Assembly (NCBI GenBank): GCA_015680685.1
Contig: MNCI01022206.1
Span: forward strand, 503,974 to 567,973
DNA from: Gnetum montanum
Lineage: Eukaryota; Streptophyta; Gnetopsida; Gnetales; Gnetaceae
Direction: 5' to 3'
Length of the DNA: 64,000 nucleotides
Made by a program: the position numbers and the translations under genes. The notes under the pieces are model-generated. The model had not been told where the DNA came from. It ran no database searches and saw only the letters and a list, made by a program, of their open reading frames with translations. Positions 10,522 to 22,399 of this stretch are shown in pieces. How positions within the stretch are numbered: the first letter of the stretch is position 1; every line of letters begins with the position of its first letter.

Positions 10522-11522
10522 AATACTATTATCAAACTTCCAAGGTCTTCCTAATATTACATCATTACAATTAATTAGCAAGATATCACATACAACATGA
10601 TTAACATAGGTAGAAATTTTTAATTTCAAAATAGATTGTTCCCTCAAATGTTGAGAGAAGTCTTTTAACAACCAATTCACTTATTACGGTTTAGAATGAG
10701 GATAAGTTCTTAACGCTAATCTAGTAACTATATTAGAAGAAATGATAATTTTTTTGAGTATCCTTATCAATCAAAATACAAATTCATTCCCTACTCTTTA
10801 GACATCTGTTCTAATTCTAATGGTATTAATCAAGCACTAAATCAAAATTTTATTAATTTAATATTTTTTTTACTTTAATAGAAGAATATCATAGTCCATT
10901 TCACTTTTTTTGACAATCTAGTGAGTAGATCATAAAATAGTAAATAAAAACTATAAGTAATAAAGCAACATTAATTACAAGCTAATAAAACAATGTTAAT
11001 TATGTCAATGAGTTTAATGAGATACATATTCACAAAGTTAGAAGCACAAAGAAAATTTATGTTTATGTTTAAATAAAGCTTCAAAGAAATTAGTAATTTA
11101 ATGAGGTACATATCTACAAAATAAGAAGTCCAAAAGTACAAAATACAAAACTTTTGTGCAAATTATTTGAAGATAGGACAAAAGTGGCTACGATTATTAG
11201 CTAAAATGTAAAGATCTTGCATTTATTAAATGCTATTGAAGGTAAGTGTGCATAAATGGGAAATGTAGATCAAGAGGCATAATGGAATCTAGAGGATCAA
11301 AATAGGGAGAATGTGATTTTTGAGGCATTAAAAGAATAAGAGGTAAATTAACCTAGGGCCTTAAACCTTAGATTTGTTGGAGTAGATGAGACCAAAGATG
11401 AAAATGCAATATACACAATAAAATAAATAGTAAAAAAATAGTTCATCCTTGAACAATTGATTAAAAAGACCTTGCGACTAGTAACAAGGGTAACAAACCC
11501 TATAAAATTTGGATAATATTTG
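10522..11522. other. AT-rich spacer between elements B and E
   Basis: About 1 kb of AT-rich DNA. I see no sustained reading frame, RNA gene or recognisable transposon motif in it. Confidence 0.5.
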
Positions 11523-11527
11523 GTACT

Positions 11528-12394
11528 TGATGAATCATGGTTTGCCAGGCTGCGATATCGGATCCTCGATATCGAGTACATGATATCATAGCCTGGATAA
11601 TGATATCAAATACATGATATTGTGATTCCTATGTAGGCCTAAAAATACAAAATTTGGGTGCACAGGAAAAGAGAGTAGTTGGTAAGTCTTAGGGTAGAGT
11701 ATTTTTGTTAGTTTTTAGTTAGTTTTAGTTCTTTACCTAGTGCATGCCCATAGTGTGATGATTGTAATTGTATGGAACTTTTGTGTGAGTGTGACATACT
11801 TGGACACACACATGATTGGTAATAAAGATCAATATTACTCTATCATTATAACATTCACTTATCTTTTAATTACTTTAATTGTTAATTATTTATTATTGTT
11901 TTTTTTAGTTCATATTTCCTTTATTGTCATTTACACTTCCTGTTGATTAACATGGAATGAGTACAACTTAATCACGAACATTTAAGTGTAACTACTTGGT
12001 AACCTAGTAGCATATCTAGGAGTGCTCAAGTAATGTGTGCTTGGTAATCCCAGAAGTAGTACACGAGGTCCAAGATGCATACGAATGATTAAGGATGGAT
12101 GCTCATCGCACTTAGGCTAGTTCAGATTTCACTTCTTATTGCCTATTAGATTAAGTCAAGATTATTCTTCATCGTCTCTAGAAGTAGCACTAGTTTAGGA
12201 TCCTATCATTTGCCTCACTTTGGACTAAACCATACATGACAAAGCAAATACTAGTCTAGGTGGGAAGGCAGTGAACTGCGATCAACTTGTAACTATCTAG
12301 ATACCACAACTAGTCTATTTGTGGAGTTTGACTAGATCATGCATACATGCTCATATTCGTATGGTTGAGTGTAGGGGTACCTAGCCACTCATCA
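11528..12394 (+). repeat. 5' LTR of element E (867 bp)
   Basis: It runs from TGATGAATCATGG to CCACTCATCA. GATATC boxes lie in the first ~110 bp. The TATA position reads CCTAAAAATAC here but CCTATAAATAC in the 3' LTR (26806-26816), so this copy's promoter is probably damaged. The two LTRs look similar but clearly not identical. Confidence 0.9.
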
Positions 12395-12395
12395 T

Positions 12396-12413
12396 TAGTG
12401 CCATTGTTGGGGA
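12396..12413 (+). other. Primer-binding site, element E
   Basis: TAGTGCCATTGTTGGGGA lies one base after the LTR end. It aligns with TGGCGCCGTTGCCGGGGA with four differences. Confidence 0.8.
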
Positions 12414-12526
12414 TGGTGCTAGTTATTTAGATTAGTTACATCATCCAAGATCGTTGTAACGAAGCCTTGATGATATATCTTTTAAAAAGAAACTAATTAC
12501 AAATAATTCACACACAATTCACAACA

Positions 12527-14855
12527 ATGTCTCTCTCACAAGACTATGATAACATAATAGCTAGTGAGGCAATTCATTAGAGAACCAACATAATTTATGA
12601 CAATGAAGAAGTTTGGAGTACTCAATCTTATGTAGGAATCTCCTATGTTCATGAACATCCCAAAGGTACTCAAGGACTCTTGTCATCTAGCTCTGACACC
12701 TCTAGTGGATGGGACATGCCATAGAACGAGGGGGCCTATAAGGCCTAAGACCTTCTCAATGGTTAATAGGAATTTATCCATGGATGATTGGGAGACTTAC
12801 AAAAGTTATGACAAGTCTTCCAGTTCCTTCTCTTCCTCTGCTCCTTCAACGTCAGGTCATGCCATGGATGACCATCTCTTAAGGGGTTGGCATAGAAATA
12901 AAAATTGAGCCCATGGGCAAATTCAGGAAGGCCAACATGAATGAAGACAACATCATTCCAACTCACAAATTCATAACCTACTTAATGACGATGAACCCCT
13001 ACTAGCCACTAAGAGCCTAATGCATATACAAGAGGCTATTCAAATATCTCGCAAGCATTGCAAGGAAAGCTGTCTACCTAGGCTTGACTTAGATAACTTT
13101 CCCAAGTTTTTAGGAGGCTATGATTTATATCCGTAACATCATTTACAAGCCTTCTAGAATGCCTATGCATGGAACAACATTGATAATGGATGGCAAAGAC
13201 TTAAGCTCTTTCCTATGACACTCATTGACCAAGAAAAAGTATGGTATAGGTCTTTAAAACCAAAATGAATTTGATGTTGGCTGACAATGATAGAACTCTT
13301 CAATAAAAGATATCAAACCTATGCAAGAGTGTCAGCCTTGAGGAGAAAAATCCAAGAGTGGAAACAAGGGCAACATGAACCCTTGGACATGGCCTTAGAA
13401 AGATATTTTTCATTATTAAACAAATGCCTAGGCCATGGGTTCTTTGAGGAGAGGTTGATGTATCACGTCATGGATGGGCTTCGTAATGAAATAAGGAAGA
13501 CCCTAGGGATGTATGCCTTGGGTCAACTATATGAACTACGAACCCATTAATTCCAAGAGCTTATTAAGCAGGTAGCAACAGAGGAAGGAGAAATAGCTAA
13601 ATGGGAGAATGTTGAAAGATCTCAACAGGATTAAAATCTCAAAATAGTAAAGGTTAATAATCATGAAGAGGAGAAATCAACTCACCCTAAGGAGGTGGAA
13701 TCTCCATCTTTGCCAATACTACAATCACTAGATGAAATTAAGGCAAAGATAAATAAGTTGATGGAATGGGTACATGAAAAATGTGGAGAATATGCCAACA
13801 TTATTAGAGGTGGAATCATGCCAAACCGAGAAACAGGATAGGACACCATGCGACAATTGGAAAAAACAATTGAAAAAAATAAGGCTAAGAGCTCAACTAC
13901 AAATCACCTGTATCAATGTGACGTTTTCTTGTACGATCACCCCAAAGGCCAATGCCCAATCTTGTTACATTTACATGAGCATTATGGAGGAATGTTACAT
14001 CTAGATTTCATACAGAAATACTAGGTTCAACCACAGTGGCAAAAATCCTAGTTGTGGGGGAGGCCACCGTCAAACTGGTCACAGACTTCATACCATTTGA
14101 ACCTAAGCTCTTATTATGTTTAGCATCCTGTTTCCCCAACTATGTCAACATCCTCTATTTCACCACTTTGTTATCATTCTCCTAAGTACTATCAACCCAC
14201 ATCATCTCCAACAAGATCACCACCTCATGTTCTTTGCACTTCTCCTCATCCTCAATATTCTCATCATTCACCTCCTTCTCCATCTTCACCAGTTGTGCCA
14301 AAAGGTTTTGCACCACAACACTAACCCACAAACGTTACTTGTGCTACTACTATCAATAGTAATGGAGGTCCTCCACAATGTTGAAAGTGTCCTTTCTTTA
14401 GGCATGACTGTAGAAAGAGACAGCATGGTTCTAAAACCACTACATCCACCAACTCAGTATAAGTCCAGTGCTATGATGCATCTTCTCCCTTGAACTCAAC
14501 ATCTCCTATTACCTTATTAGGGCCACCAATCAACACTCCAACAACCATGTGGCCCAATGAATATAACCATGTAGGGAGATATATTGATCCTTGCATATCA
14601 TCTTACAGTCATAGGTGCCATAGTGGGTTAACTCCTTATCATATGACCACATCCTATAAATTTCCCCACTATGCCAACTTTAATCAAGTGTGTGAACCCC
14701 AAGTTGGGTACATTCTAGCCACCACATTAAAAGATACCCAATGGTTTGGATATGACCAGACTCCACTATTTCCAACATGCATGGATCCGTATTTTCCATT
14801 TATTAATTCTAGCCATGCTCAAAAGTTTAGTTATGGGGGATATCCTCCATTTTAA
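12527..14855 (+). pseudogene. Retrotransposon gag, element E (decayed)
   Basis: It starts at MSLSQDYDNII (12527). The gag core spans about 13080-13620: LDNFPKF, LKLFPMTLID, ELFNKRYQTYARVSALRRKI, MALERYFSLLNKCLGHGF, DGLRNEIRKTLG. A putative zinc knuckle follows at about 13915 (YDHPKGQC), in which one Cys is replaced by Phe compared with C and D. A Pro/Ser/His-rich region with a second Cys/His cluster (about 14360-14400) and a C-terminal tail ending GGYPPF and a stop at 14855 complete it. Multiple stops and frame changes show that it is dead. Confidence 0.8.
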
Positions 14856-16240
14856 CAAGAAAAATTAGTAAATGTTTTTCATTTTCTTTGATTTTACAAT
14901 TTTTTTTCTAGTATTTCATTTCTAATTTTTTGTTTTATCTTTTTGTGGGTAATCTCATCTATGAATAAAATACTCATGTGAGTTGTTAGTTGAGGTGTTG
15001 TTCTATGCTATCAAGTCTTAGGTGACTAATTATTTGGATAGTGAACCCACAACATCCACCCACCCATTCCATTAATAAGAGGTTCTACTCTAGGTACAAT
15101 AATATTCTTGTCATCATTAAAACTTAATGTAATTTTATGCTCATTATGCCCAAAGTGAAAAATGATGGACTAAGAAGGAATGGCCAGGATGTGACATCAA
15201 GGGGACTAGTGGATTCTCTTTGGTGACATCTGTTAGTGCTATCATGTAGCTTGGATGTACTAAGATCTTTGTAGATCTAATGAAAAATGAGAGTAATAGT
15301 AATAAAGGCACTCAATAAAGAAACTCAATGTTATTCTGAGGGTCCCACTAGAAAGACATGCACCCATGCCTGAAGGTTGATGGCTTCTCCGATTCACTGT
15401 TGGAAAGGACAAAGTGCCAAAGCAGCAAGAAGAAGAAAAGAAGAAAAGTAAAGAAAACATCAAAGAAAAGACCAAAGAAGAACATGCTGCAAAGAAATTC
15501 CAAATCACTCCTCCCTTAGACAAAATGCCAAGTGTTTGTACACGTTGCTGTCATGGTGCTCTTATGGTTGTCCATCATTGGATGAAACAATGCAATGTCA
15601 CTGCTTAGAGGCATGGACTTGGTCTTGATCTTGGAGCAATGGGGTAATGACACATTAATCACACCCTACACTTAGGATTCATTGTGCCTAGGGTTAGTTT
15701 CCTGATGTCCCGATCTTTGCAATCCCTTCTACAATTTGTCTCATATTGATGTTCATGTATTTTTGACTTGTGTATTGTGTAACATAGAATTCATACCTCA
15801 TCACAATGGTATCTACATGTGTGTGTTTTGTGGAATTGGTGTGGATTGCATTTCACCCTTTTAGTGCCTACAGACATTTTCAGGTGTGGTTACATAAGGG
15901 CATGATAGGTAGGAACCCGATTTGGGGAGGACCCACTTGCCTAACTCTTGTAATTTTCATTCATTGTACATCATCACATCAGCTTATACCTTCCGAGTAC
16001 TACATCACTAAAGTTATCCTTTCCTTTATTATCATTTTAATTCAAACGCTCCTGTGCACCACTACATGTCCTTTTTCCTGACCTTATTCACGAACTTCAT
16101 TGTACAATTCCACTTCATTACACTTTTGGTACCTTTCGGTCTCTTCACTGTTACCTTAGATCTTTCAAATTAACCTTAAATCCTTTATTTTTAGCCTTAT
16201 AAGTTTGAAAAATTATCAATTTTTCCAAGTACCCTATTTC
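14856..16240 (+). other. Spacer between gag and ORF2 of element E
   Basis: About 1.4 kb without pol motifs. A Lys/Glu-rich open stretch at 15414-15608 (begins MPKQQEEEKKK) is of unknown meaning. Protease and RT would be expected here in an autonomous element and are absent. Confidence 0.5.
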
Positions 16241-16252
16241 AAAAGGGACGTG

Positions 16253-16340
16253 ATATTGGGAACTTGATATTGGGTCTGACATGACATTGGGTTTGTGCTA
16301 GCGGGTACGCGATATCGTGTCTATAAAAACTATATATATG
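16253..16340 (+). promoter_or_regulatory. Internal promoter-like block before ORF2
   Basis: GATATT boxes (about 16253 and 16266) and a GATATC (16311-16316) stand directly before TATAAAAAC and TATATATA (16322-16339). The LTR promoters of this family have the same arrangement of GATAT boxes next to a TATA box. It lies about 0.5 kb before ORF2, so it may drive a separate ORF2 transcript. This is inferred from layout only. Confidence 0.4.
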
Positions 16341-16850
16341 GACCCCCTCGGTGCACGTCAACATCATTTTTCACTATTCATGCGAGGGGAGTTGTTGAAA
16401 TTTTCTTCCACAAATTTTTCTAGCTTGCACACCTATCATTCAAACATCAATAACTTACTCATTAACGCTTTGATTCTCGTTCTGATCAAACTTGCTTAAA
16501 CTTGGAGTGTTTAACTTAGTCATGGGGGAAGGGTATGCTTCAAGTTGCATGTAGTTTTCTTGAAATTCATCATTTCCTGAAGGATATTATCAAGGATAAG
16601 TGACCTTAAAAATGTTAAAAAAGTTTGTCAAATTAATTTTATTTCTTCACCCATATCAAGAAAATTATTTTTTGGAGTCACCTAATCAAAATTGGGTCCA
16701 ATATCAAAATTTTAGGGGAATTTTCATAAAAATCTCTAACTCTTAATTACACTAAGCAAGAAATAAATCTATTAAGGACAAGGAGTAAGGTATTAATCTA
16801 ATTTTGTAAATAGCCTTACTGATAATCAATCCCATGTGATTGCAGATGGT

Positions 16851-18804
16851 CCTTGAAAGAGGAAAACAAGGAGGACCCTATCAAGGTGCATCCAAATGGC
16901 CAAGGAGAGGCAGAGGCCAAGCACCTCTTGAAGAACATGTAGAGTAAGAGGCATAATTATTCAGCATTCATCAAGAACCTCCTATTACTGCATAATCGGG
17001 GCATGTCGAAGGTGGAGATGGTAGGGCACCTAAATAGGAACAACATCTCACGTTCTCTTTAGAATGTGTTTAGGAAATTTGTGAAAGGTCGACGTCAGTA
17101 GTTGTAATTGTGGAAATCAATTTTGGAATTTTCACTGAATTTTCCCCTGAGGCAGTTAGAGACCAACTTAAAGGATCTCCACTATGGCCTATTCTCTCTA
17201 AGAGTGGTGATAGGTATTTGGAGGAGACATACCAATTCTGGCACAACAAGGAAGAAGGCACCACCATTGATATTAGTGGGATTTCTACTGATTTCTCTGC
17301 AAAGGCCATTTCGAAAGTGTTGAATCTTCCACTCACTCTGATGCAGATGCATGCAAGATATGGTTAAAAATGGCGTACGACAAGGAGGATAAAGCATATG
17401 GAGAGCTCATACTTGAAGAGAAGATCTACTTCAAAATTGACACATATCATCTTTTCCTAACAAAAGGATTGAAAAAAATTTCCACCTATGCAGCTAGAGG
17501 AAATTCCATCTTGATGGGCAAGATTGATGTCAACCTACCCCATTTGTATCTCACAAAAATTTTAAGGTGGTTTGAAGGACGTAAGATAGGGAAGTTTACA
17601 TTGCCTTTTCCTTGCCTAATTAGGAAGTTGTGCCGACGTGCTAGAATTCTGGGGTACACCAATGATGTCCCCAGAAAGGATCAAAATGCCTCATTTGCTG
17701 AATTACTAAAGCCACCAGCCCCAAGGAAAATTGTTGATGAGACACTGGAGCTTGAGCAAGAATTGACAATGGGGCCCACTACACTTAAAACTGCAGGGCC
17801 TAGCCAACTTCCAGACACAAGGCCTAGTTAACAACAAGAAGTAGGGCCCAACACACAACCTACAGGCTAACAAGACCAACCATCATCACCATTGTAAGAC
17901 TATTGATTGTCGATGAGCCATCTCAGGGCCATCGCTAAATCAGTCAATTGGGGAAGCCATGATGAAGCAAATCTCTTCAGTGTCATTGATGATGTCATAC
18001 AAACCATAGTTTCAATTGATCATGCACAGGGCAATTTGTCCATCCAAACAAAATGAGGGGAATCACATTGGTGACAACAAATCTCTAGAAATGCTACATC
18101 TTTTCAAGTGCAATTAGAAATTGGTGTATGTGCCATAATAGTGGTCATGCAGCACCAAGATGCAGTGGGAGCAGTAGAAGTGGTCATAGACCACATCAAA
18201 GAATCATTTAATGTCCCTATTGTGCCACCGGTAGATTTTACAAATGCACATGATGCTCAAACCTTGGTCGGTCCCTCAATGACTCCTATAGATCATGAGG
18301 ATGTTCTAGATTGGTTACTATGGATAGTAGAAGTGATGACGTCCTTGTTTAACATCTCTCAAGATGTCATAGCAACACAGTTAGACCTCATCTTTACAAA
18401 AGAGATGCTGGTCATGGTAGAGGTTAGGGCCAAACATGCAGAGGAGGAGTTAAAAAGACTCCAAGAAAAGCTTGTCACCTTACAAGATACACAGTAAGAT
18501 CCATCCCAATTCATCCCTACAGACTAACTAGAATCCTTTCAGACAGAGCAACTAACTAAAGTCTTAGAAGACAAGAAAAAACTAATGGAGGGAAAAGAGA
18601 AGACTAATTGGGATGCTTCCAAGGCACAAGCTCAAATGTATGCACATGCCAAAGCACTGAAGGCCTCACAAGAAGAAAATAAACACCTCGTTGCTGAACA
18701 CCTCCAGTTGACCACAGTAGAAAAACAAAAGAATGTTCTTAAGGAAAATTTTCAGCAATTGTGAGAAAAATGAATAAGGGTCAACTAGGATATGAATCGG
18801 TTGG
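16851..18804 (+). pseudogene. Element E ORF2, 5' part (transposon-associated, coiled coil)
   Basis: The likely start is MVLERGKQGGPYQGASKW (16851). The part at 17110-17831 (frameshift near 17368) contains FSAKAISKVLNLP, LKKISTYAARGNSILMGKID and LPFPCLIRKLCRRARILG. This pattern resembles the 'putative plant transposon protein' family (Transposase_32-like) often carried as an extra ORF by plant gypsy elements; that match is from memory and not searched. It continues into a Pro-rich linker and predicted coiled coils (18400-18760; AEEELKRLQEKLVTLQ). The frame is cut at 18804 by element C and resumes at 25698. Function unknown. Confidence 0.6.
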
Positions 18805-19561
18805 TGATGAGTGGCGAGGTACCCCTACACTCAACCATACAAATATGAGCATTTCACGTTATATCTAGTCAAACTCCAAGGACTAAGTGCTTACGTGCCT
18901 TTATGGAACACTTGGGGTTAATCAATCGTTGTCTTCCCAAACTGACTTGTATTGTCACGATTGTATGGTTAAGTAAGCTTGAGGTATATGATTTTTATAG
19001 CATTTATATTTTTTGTGTCTTATGCTAATAAAGGAAAGGGAGAGAGAACTAAGTGACTAACTTACATTAACTAAGTTCTAAATGTTCTTAACACCAGTAT
19101 CCATTCCCACTTGTTGTACACATCTTGAACTAGTGCAACACTACTGGGATTACCAAACGCTAATCGTTACTGGGTTACCAAGCACTACACACATGCTCAA
19201 AGCAGTCGTACTGAGTGTACTTAACTAAGAGAGTCGAAGGTTGAGAGAGAGATTAATTAACTAGGAAAGCATTAAACGTTCAACAATAATTAATTACTAA
19301 TTAGCTTAATCTGTATGCTACAAGGTTTATAATAAATTTTGTCTTTATTCCCGTACACAAATGTGTGCTCAGGTACAAATTGCTCGAATAAAGATCCATT
19401 CACTCTATGACTCCTATTGCGGGCACACAGAAATTATTCTAACTCTGGACTAATAAAACTAGAAGAGTTTGGCTAAGGGTGTAAGTCTTACTACTTTGAT
19501 ACTAAGGGTGCCACCTCTTATTTATAGAAGATGAGGTAGGAAGCGATATCATGGCTCATCA
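18805..19561 (-). repeat. 3' LTR of element C (757 bp)
   Basis: It runs from TGATGAGTGGCG to GGCTCATCA and matches 24893-25692. A minus-strand TATA box (CTATAAATAAGAGG) lies near 19514-19527, with a single GATATC between it and the LTR edge. The copy at 24893 has about 40 extra bases, including more GATAT boxes. Confidence 0.9.
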
Positions 19562-19575
19562 TACCCCCATGACTG
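19562..19575 (-). other. Polypurine tract, element C
   Basis: Minus-strand CAGTCATGGGGGTA abuts the 3' LTR. Confidence 0.85.
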
Positions 19576-21420
19576 ATTGAAAATTCTTCCTCAAGTTCCT
19601 TACAAAATATTGGGACGATATGAGATTATTGACTTGAATAACAACTAATGGTAAATGGGATGGCATGTGAATGAATAAATCATTATAATACATGACAATA
19701 TTAGTGTTCATGACCATAAGAGTGAACACTACACAATTGACATCCAACCTTACTTGGCATTTGAGAGAGAAGAGAGAGAAAAGAAAGGGGAAGACATGTT
19801 GCTGCCGATGCCAAGATTGCACCTTTCGTTGTCCATCCATAATCGCGCTATCAATCTTGTTCCTTACACAATTGTTTCAGCACCAGTCCATCCTGGGTGT
19901 TTCCTCTAGGTCCAGTCCATTGTTTTATGATTGCCATCTATGAGCAATCACAATACGGTTGATACCTTGCCTTGGTGTAAGGTCCATTGGCTGATTTGTG
20001 ATATGGCTAATATGGATTCTAGAGATATAACACTAGTGACTACCCAAGGTGTAGGGGTTAGGAAAATTAAAAAAATTGGACCAGGGCCGCCATGACTAAA
20101 AGCGATCCTCCAGTAGCGATAGAATGGAAAAATATAAGGAATAAGAAAGATGGAGAAAAAGAAACAACGGCTACACCGATAAAATGGATGTCAGAGATGG
20201 TAATGAACAAAATAAATATTGATTGCGGGAATGTTTAAGGGAAAGAAGTTAACTGATGCAGCATAGGAATGCTAGTGGATCCTCCCCAAAGCAAGCTCAT
20301 GCCCTTAATGCCCTGACAATCCCACATTCAAAGAGTCTGTAGGCTCCGAAAATGTCATTCGGGAGCAAGAGTTAAAGTGTTAACCATAAGAATTTACCAA
20401 AAAGAAAACAATGCATCAACCAAAATATAGACTATTGATACAACTGACAATGAGGTGGAAAGTGGAAAAAAATGATGGGAAGAAGACAATGGAATGGAAT
20501 CCCAAGAACAAGGTGGTGTATAGCCCCTTGTGTATTTATGGTTAACATAACTGAGTAGATCTCATTCCAAATCCAGCCTCAAACAATCCACATCCAGTGG
20601 CTTCACATTAATACACTTGGCCAATCCATCCACTTGGAGTAACAAGAAAGCTTTCACCAAAGAGTCACTACCATTCTGAGGGAGCAAGAAAGGGAAAATT
20701 AGGAAGCAAGAAAGGGCCTTAGTTAGAGGAAACATGATTATTTAGTTCCATAGCTAGTGCTTGTAGTCCAGATGATTATTTTTTTAAGGGGTGTGCTTTG
20801 AATTCTCATTGTTTATTTTTTTTTCATGAGAACCACACCATGCGAAGTCTTATTTTTATTGGCTCAGCTTCCCAATAATGGAGCAACATTAGAATGGTAA
20901 GGAAAACTCAAGAAGAAAACATCCAAGAACCCAAGAGAATAGCCAGCACAAATGCATCAAATCCCCTTGAAGTCAAACGCTTTTTAGTCCTTGAGTCCTT
21001 CCTTAGTTTGAGAAATGCCTAGTCATCAATTTGTTAATAGTTTTATTATTAAGAAAGGGAATGTACATGGATGGTGTGGACTCATTGCCTGTTATATTAA
21101 AAGAACCATACCTTAGTATCAACATTATAACTCAAAGGTAAAAACCAAACATTAGCAATCAATAGAATATAATTCATACCACCATCAGGAGCACTTATTA
21201 GGTGATGAACCTAACAAAACAAAAATAAAAAATAAAAACAAGACCAAACAAAAAAAAACAAAAATAAAAACAAACCAAAGAAAAAAATAATTACACAAAG
21301 AAATGAAAAAGTATAAACGATGTTTCCAAACAAAAACAAGAAAAGTTAAGGAAATTTGTAAAACAAAAATATGTAAAACAAAAACTTAAAAAGGAATTAA
21401 GGGCCTCAATTGGTTAGCAG
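19576..21420 (-). other. 3' non-coding tract of element C
   Basis: About 1.85 kb with no sustained frame, collinear with element D (38490-40360) and more weakly with B (3906-5724). An A-rich stretch lies near 21220-21330. Confidence 0.6.
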
Positions 21421-21589
21421 AGATGGCCATCTCCCCCATGACTGAGTTGGAAGGGGGAGATCCAACATAGTCAGTAGGGTCATCCCTTCTCAGAGGTATT
21501 ATGTGCACTGACCATTCTAAATTCATGGTAAGGTTTGGTCTATTGCACATTGACTAACAATCTCTTATTAAGGTTTTTGTCTGAATTTT

Positions 21590-22280
21590 TTAGGAATTTC
21601 CCCAGTTCATGTTTTCTAGATTAAGGTTTGAAATTTGGCAACAGACTTGCTTGAGTGCATCTATGCTTTCGATGTAAGCACTAGTTATTCCCTCAGTTAG
21701 TTCCATCTCTTTATCGTGTGGTTGCTGCATACAAGCACTTTTGTAGGTTAAGGTCTTGTGCACACTGGTTGCATACATGCAATGCTAAACTTTGCCCAAC
21801 CCATAATATTTGCATGCAATTGCACCCTGTATCAGTGTATGCGATGCATGGAACCTTCTTCTTCTCGATCTTTCCAAAAGTGTTCTCCTTAGATATTTCT
21901 AGGGAAAGATTGCAGATTCCTAAATGTGCATCTACAGTACTTAGCCATGCCCTTCCCATTATTATTGAGAAGTCCCCTTTATCATTATTTACTTGTATCA
22001 CTAGGAAATTAGCTGGGTATGACCACCCACACACAGTGGTAATGATGTCCTCCACTAGTCCCAAGGGAACAGTGATGGACTAGTCAGCCATCTCTAGATG
22101 AATATTACTCTTCCTTAATGGAGGCAGGTTCCAGGCTTTGTACATCTCTTGTAATATTAGGTTAACTCTAGAACCTAATTTGGAGATAGATTAGAGGGCT
22201 TCTAGGATCAGAGAATTTCCTGGGAAGTTGGACAACCTTAATCCAGTCAATAACGACATGTGTTAACATAACCATATGCA
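21590..22280 (-). pseudogene. Retropepsin-like protease region, element C
   Basis: On the minus strand, MGLVEDIITTVCGWSYPANF, DFSIIMGRAWLST and KVPCIAYTD align with the protease of element D (40605-41534). The active-site stretch upstream (about 22140-22200), LDSGSRVNLI in D, is disrupted here. The frame then changes into a short tail (MELTEG...IDALKQ) shared with D. An aspartic protease would mature gag. Confidence 0.7.
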
Positions 22281-22399
22281 TTGAGCTCGGTGTTTGGTTT
22301 AAAGGGATCTATGAAGCCTTATTTGATGGGGAGGCATTCAGAGCTTTGAAGGTCTTTTCTTCATACGGTTGTTAGTACCAATAGCGGGTTGAAGATTCA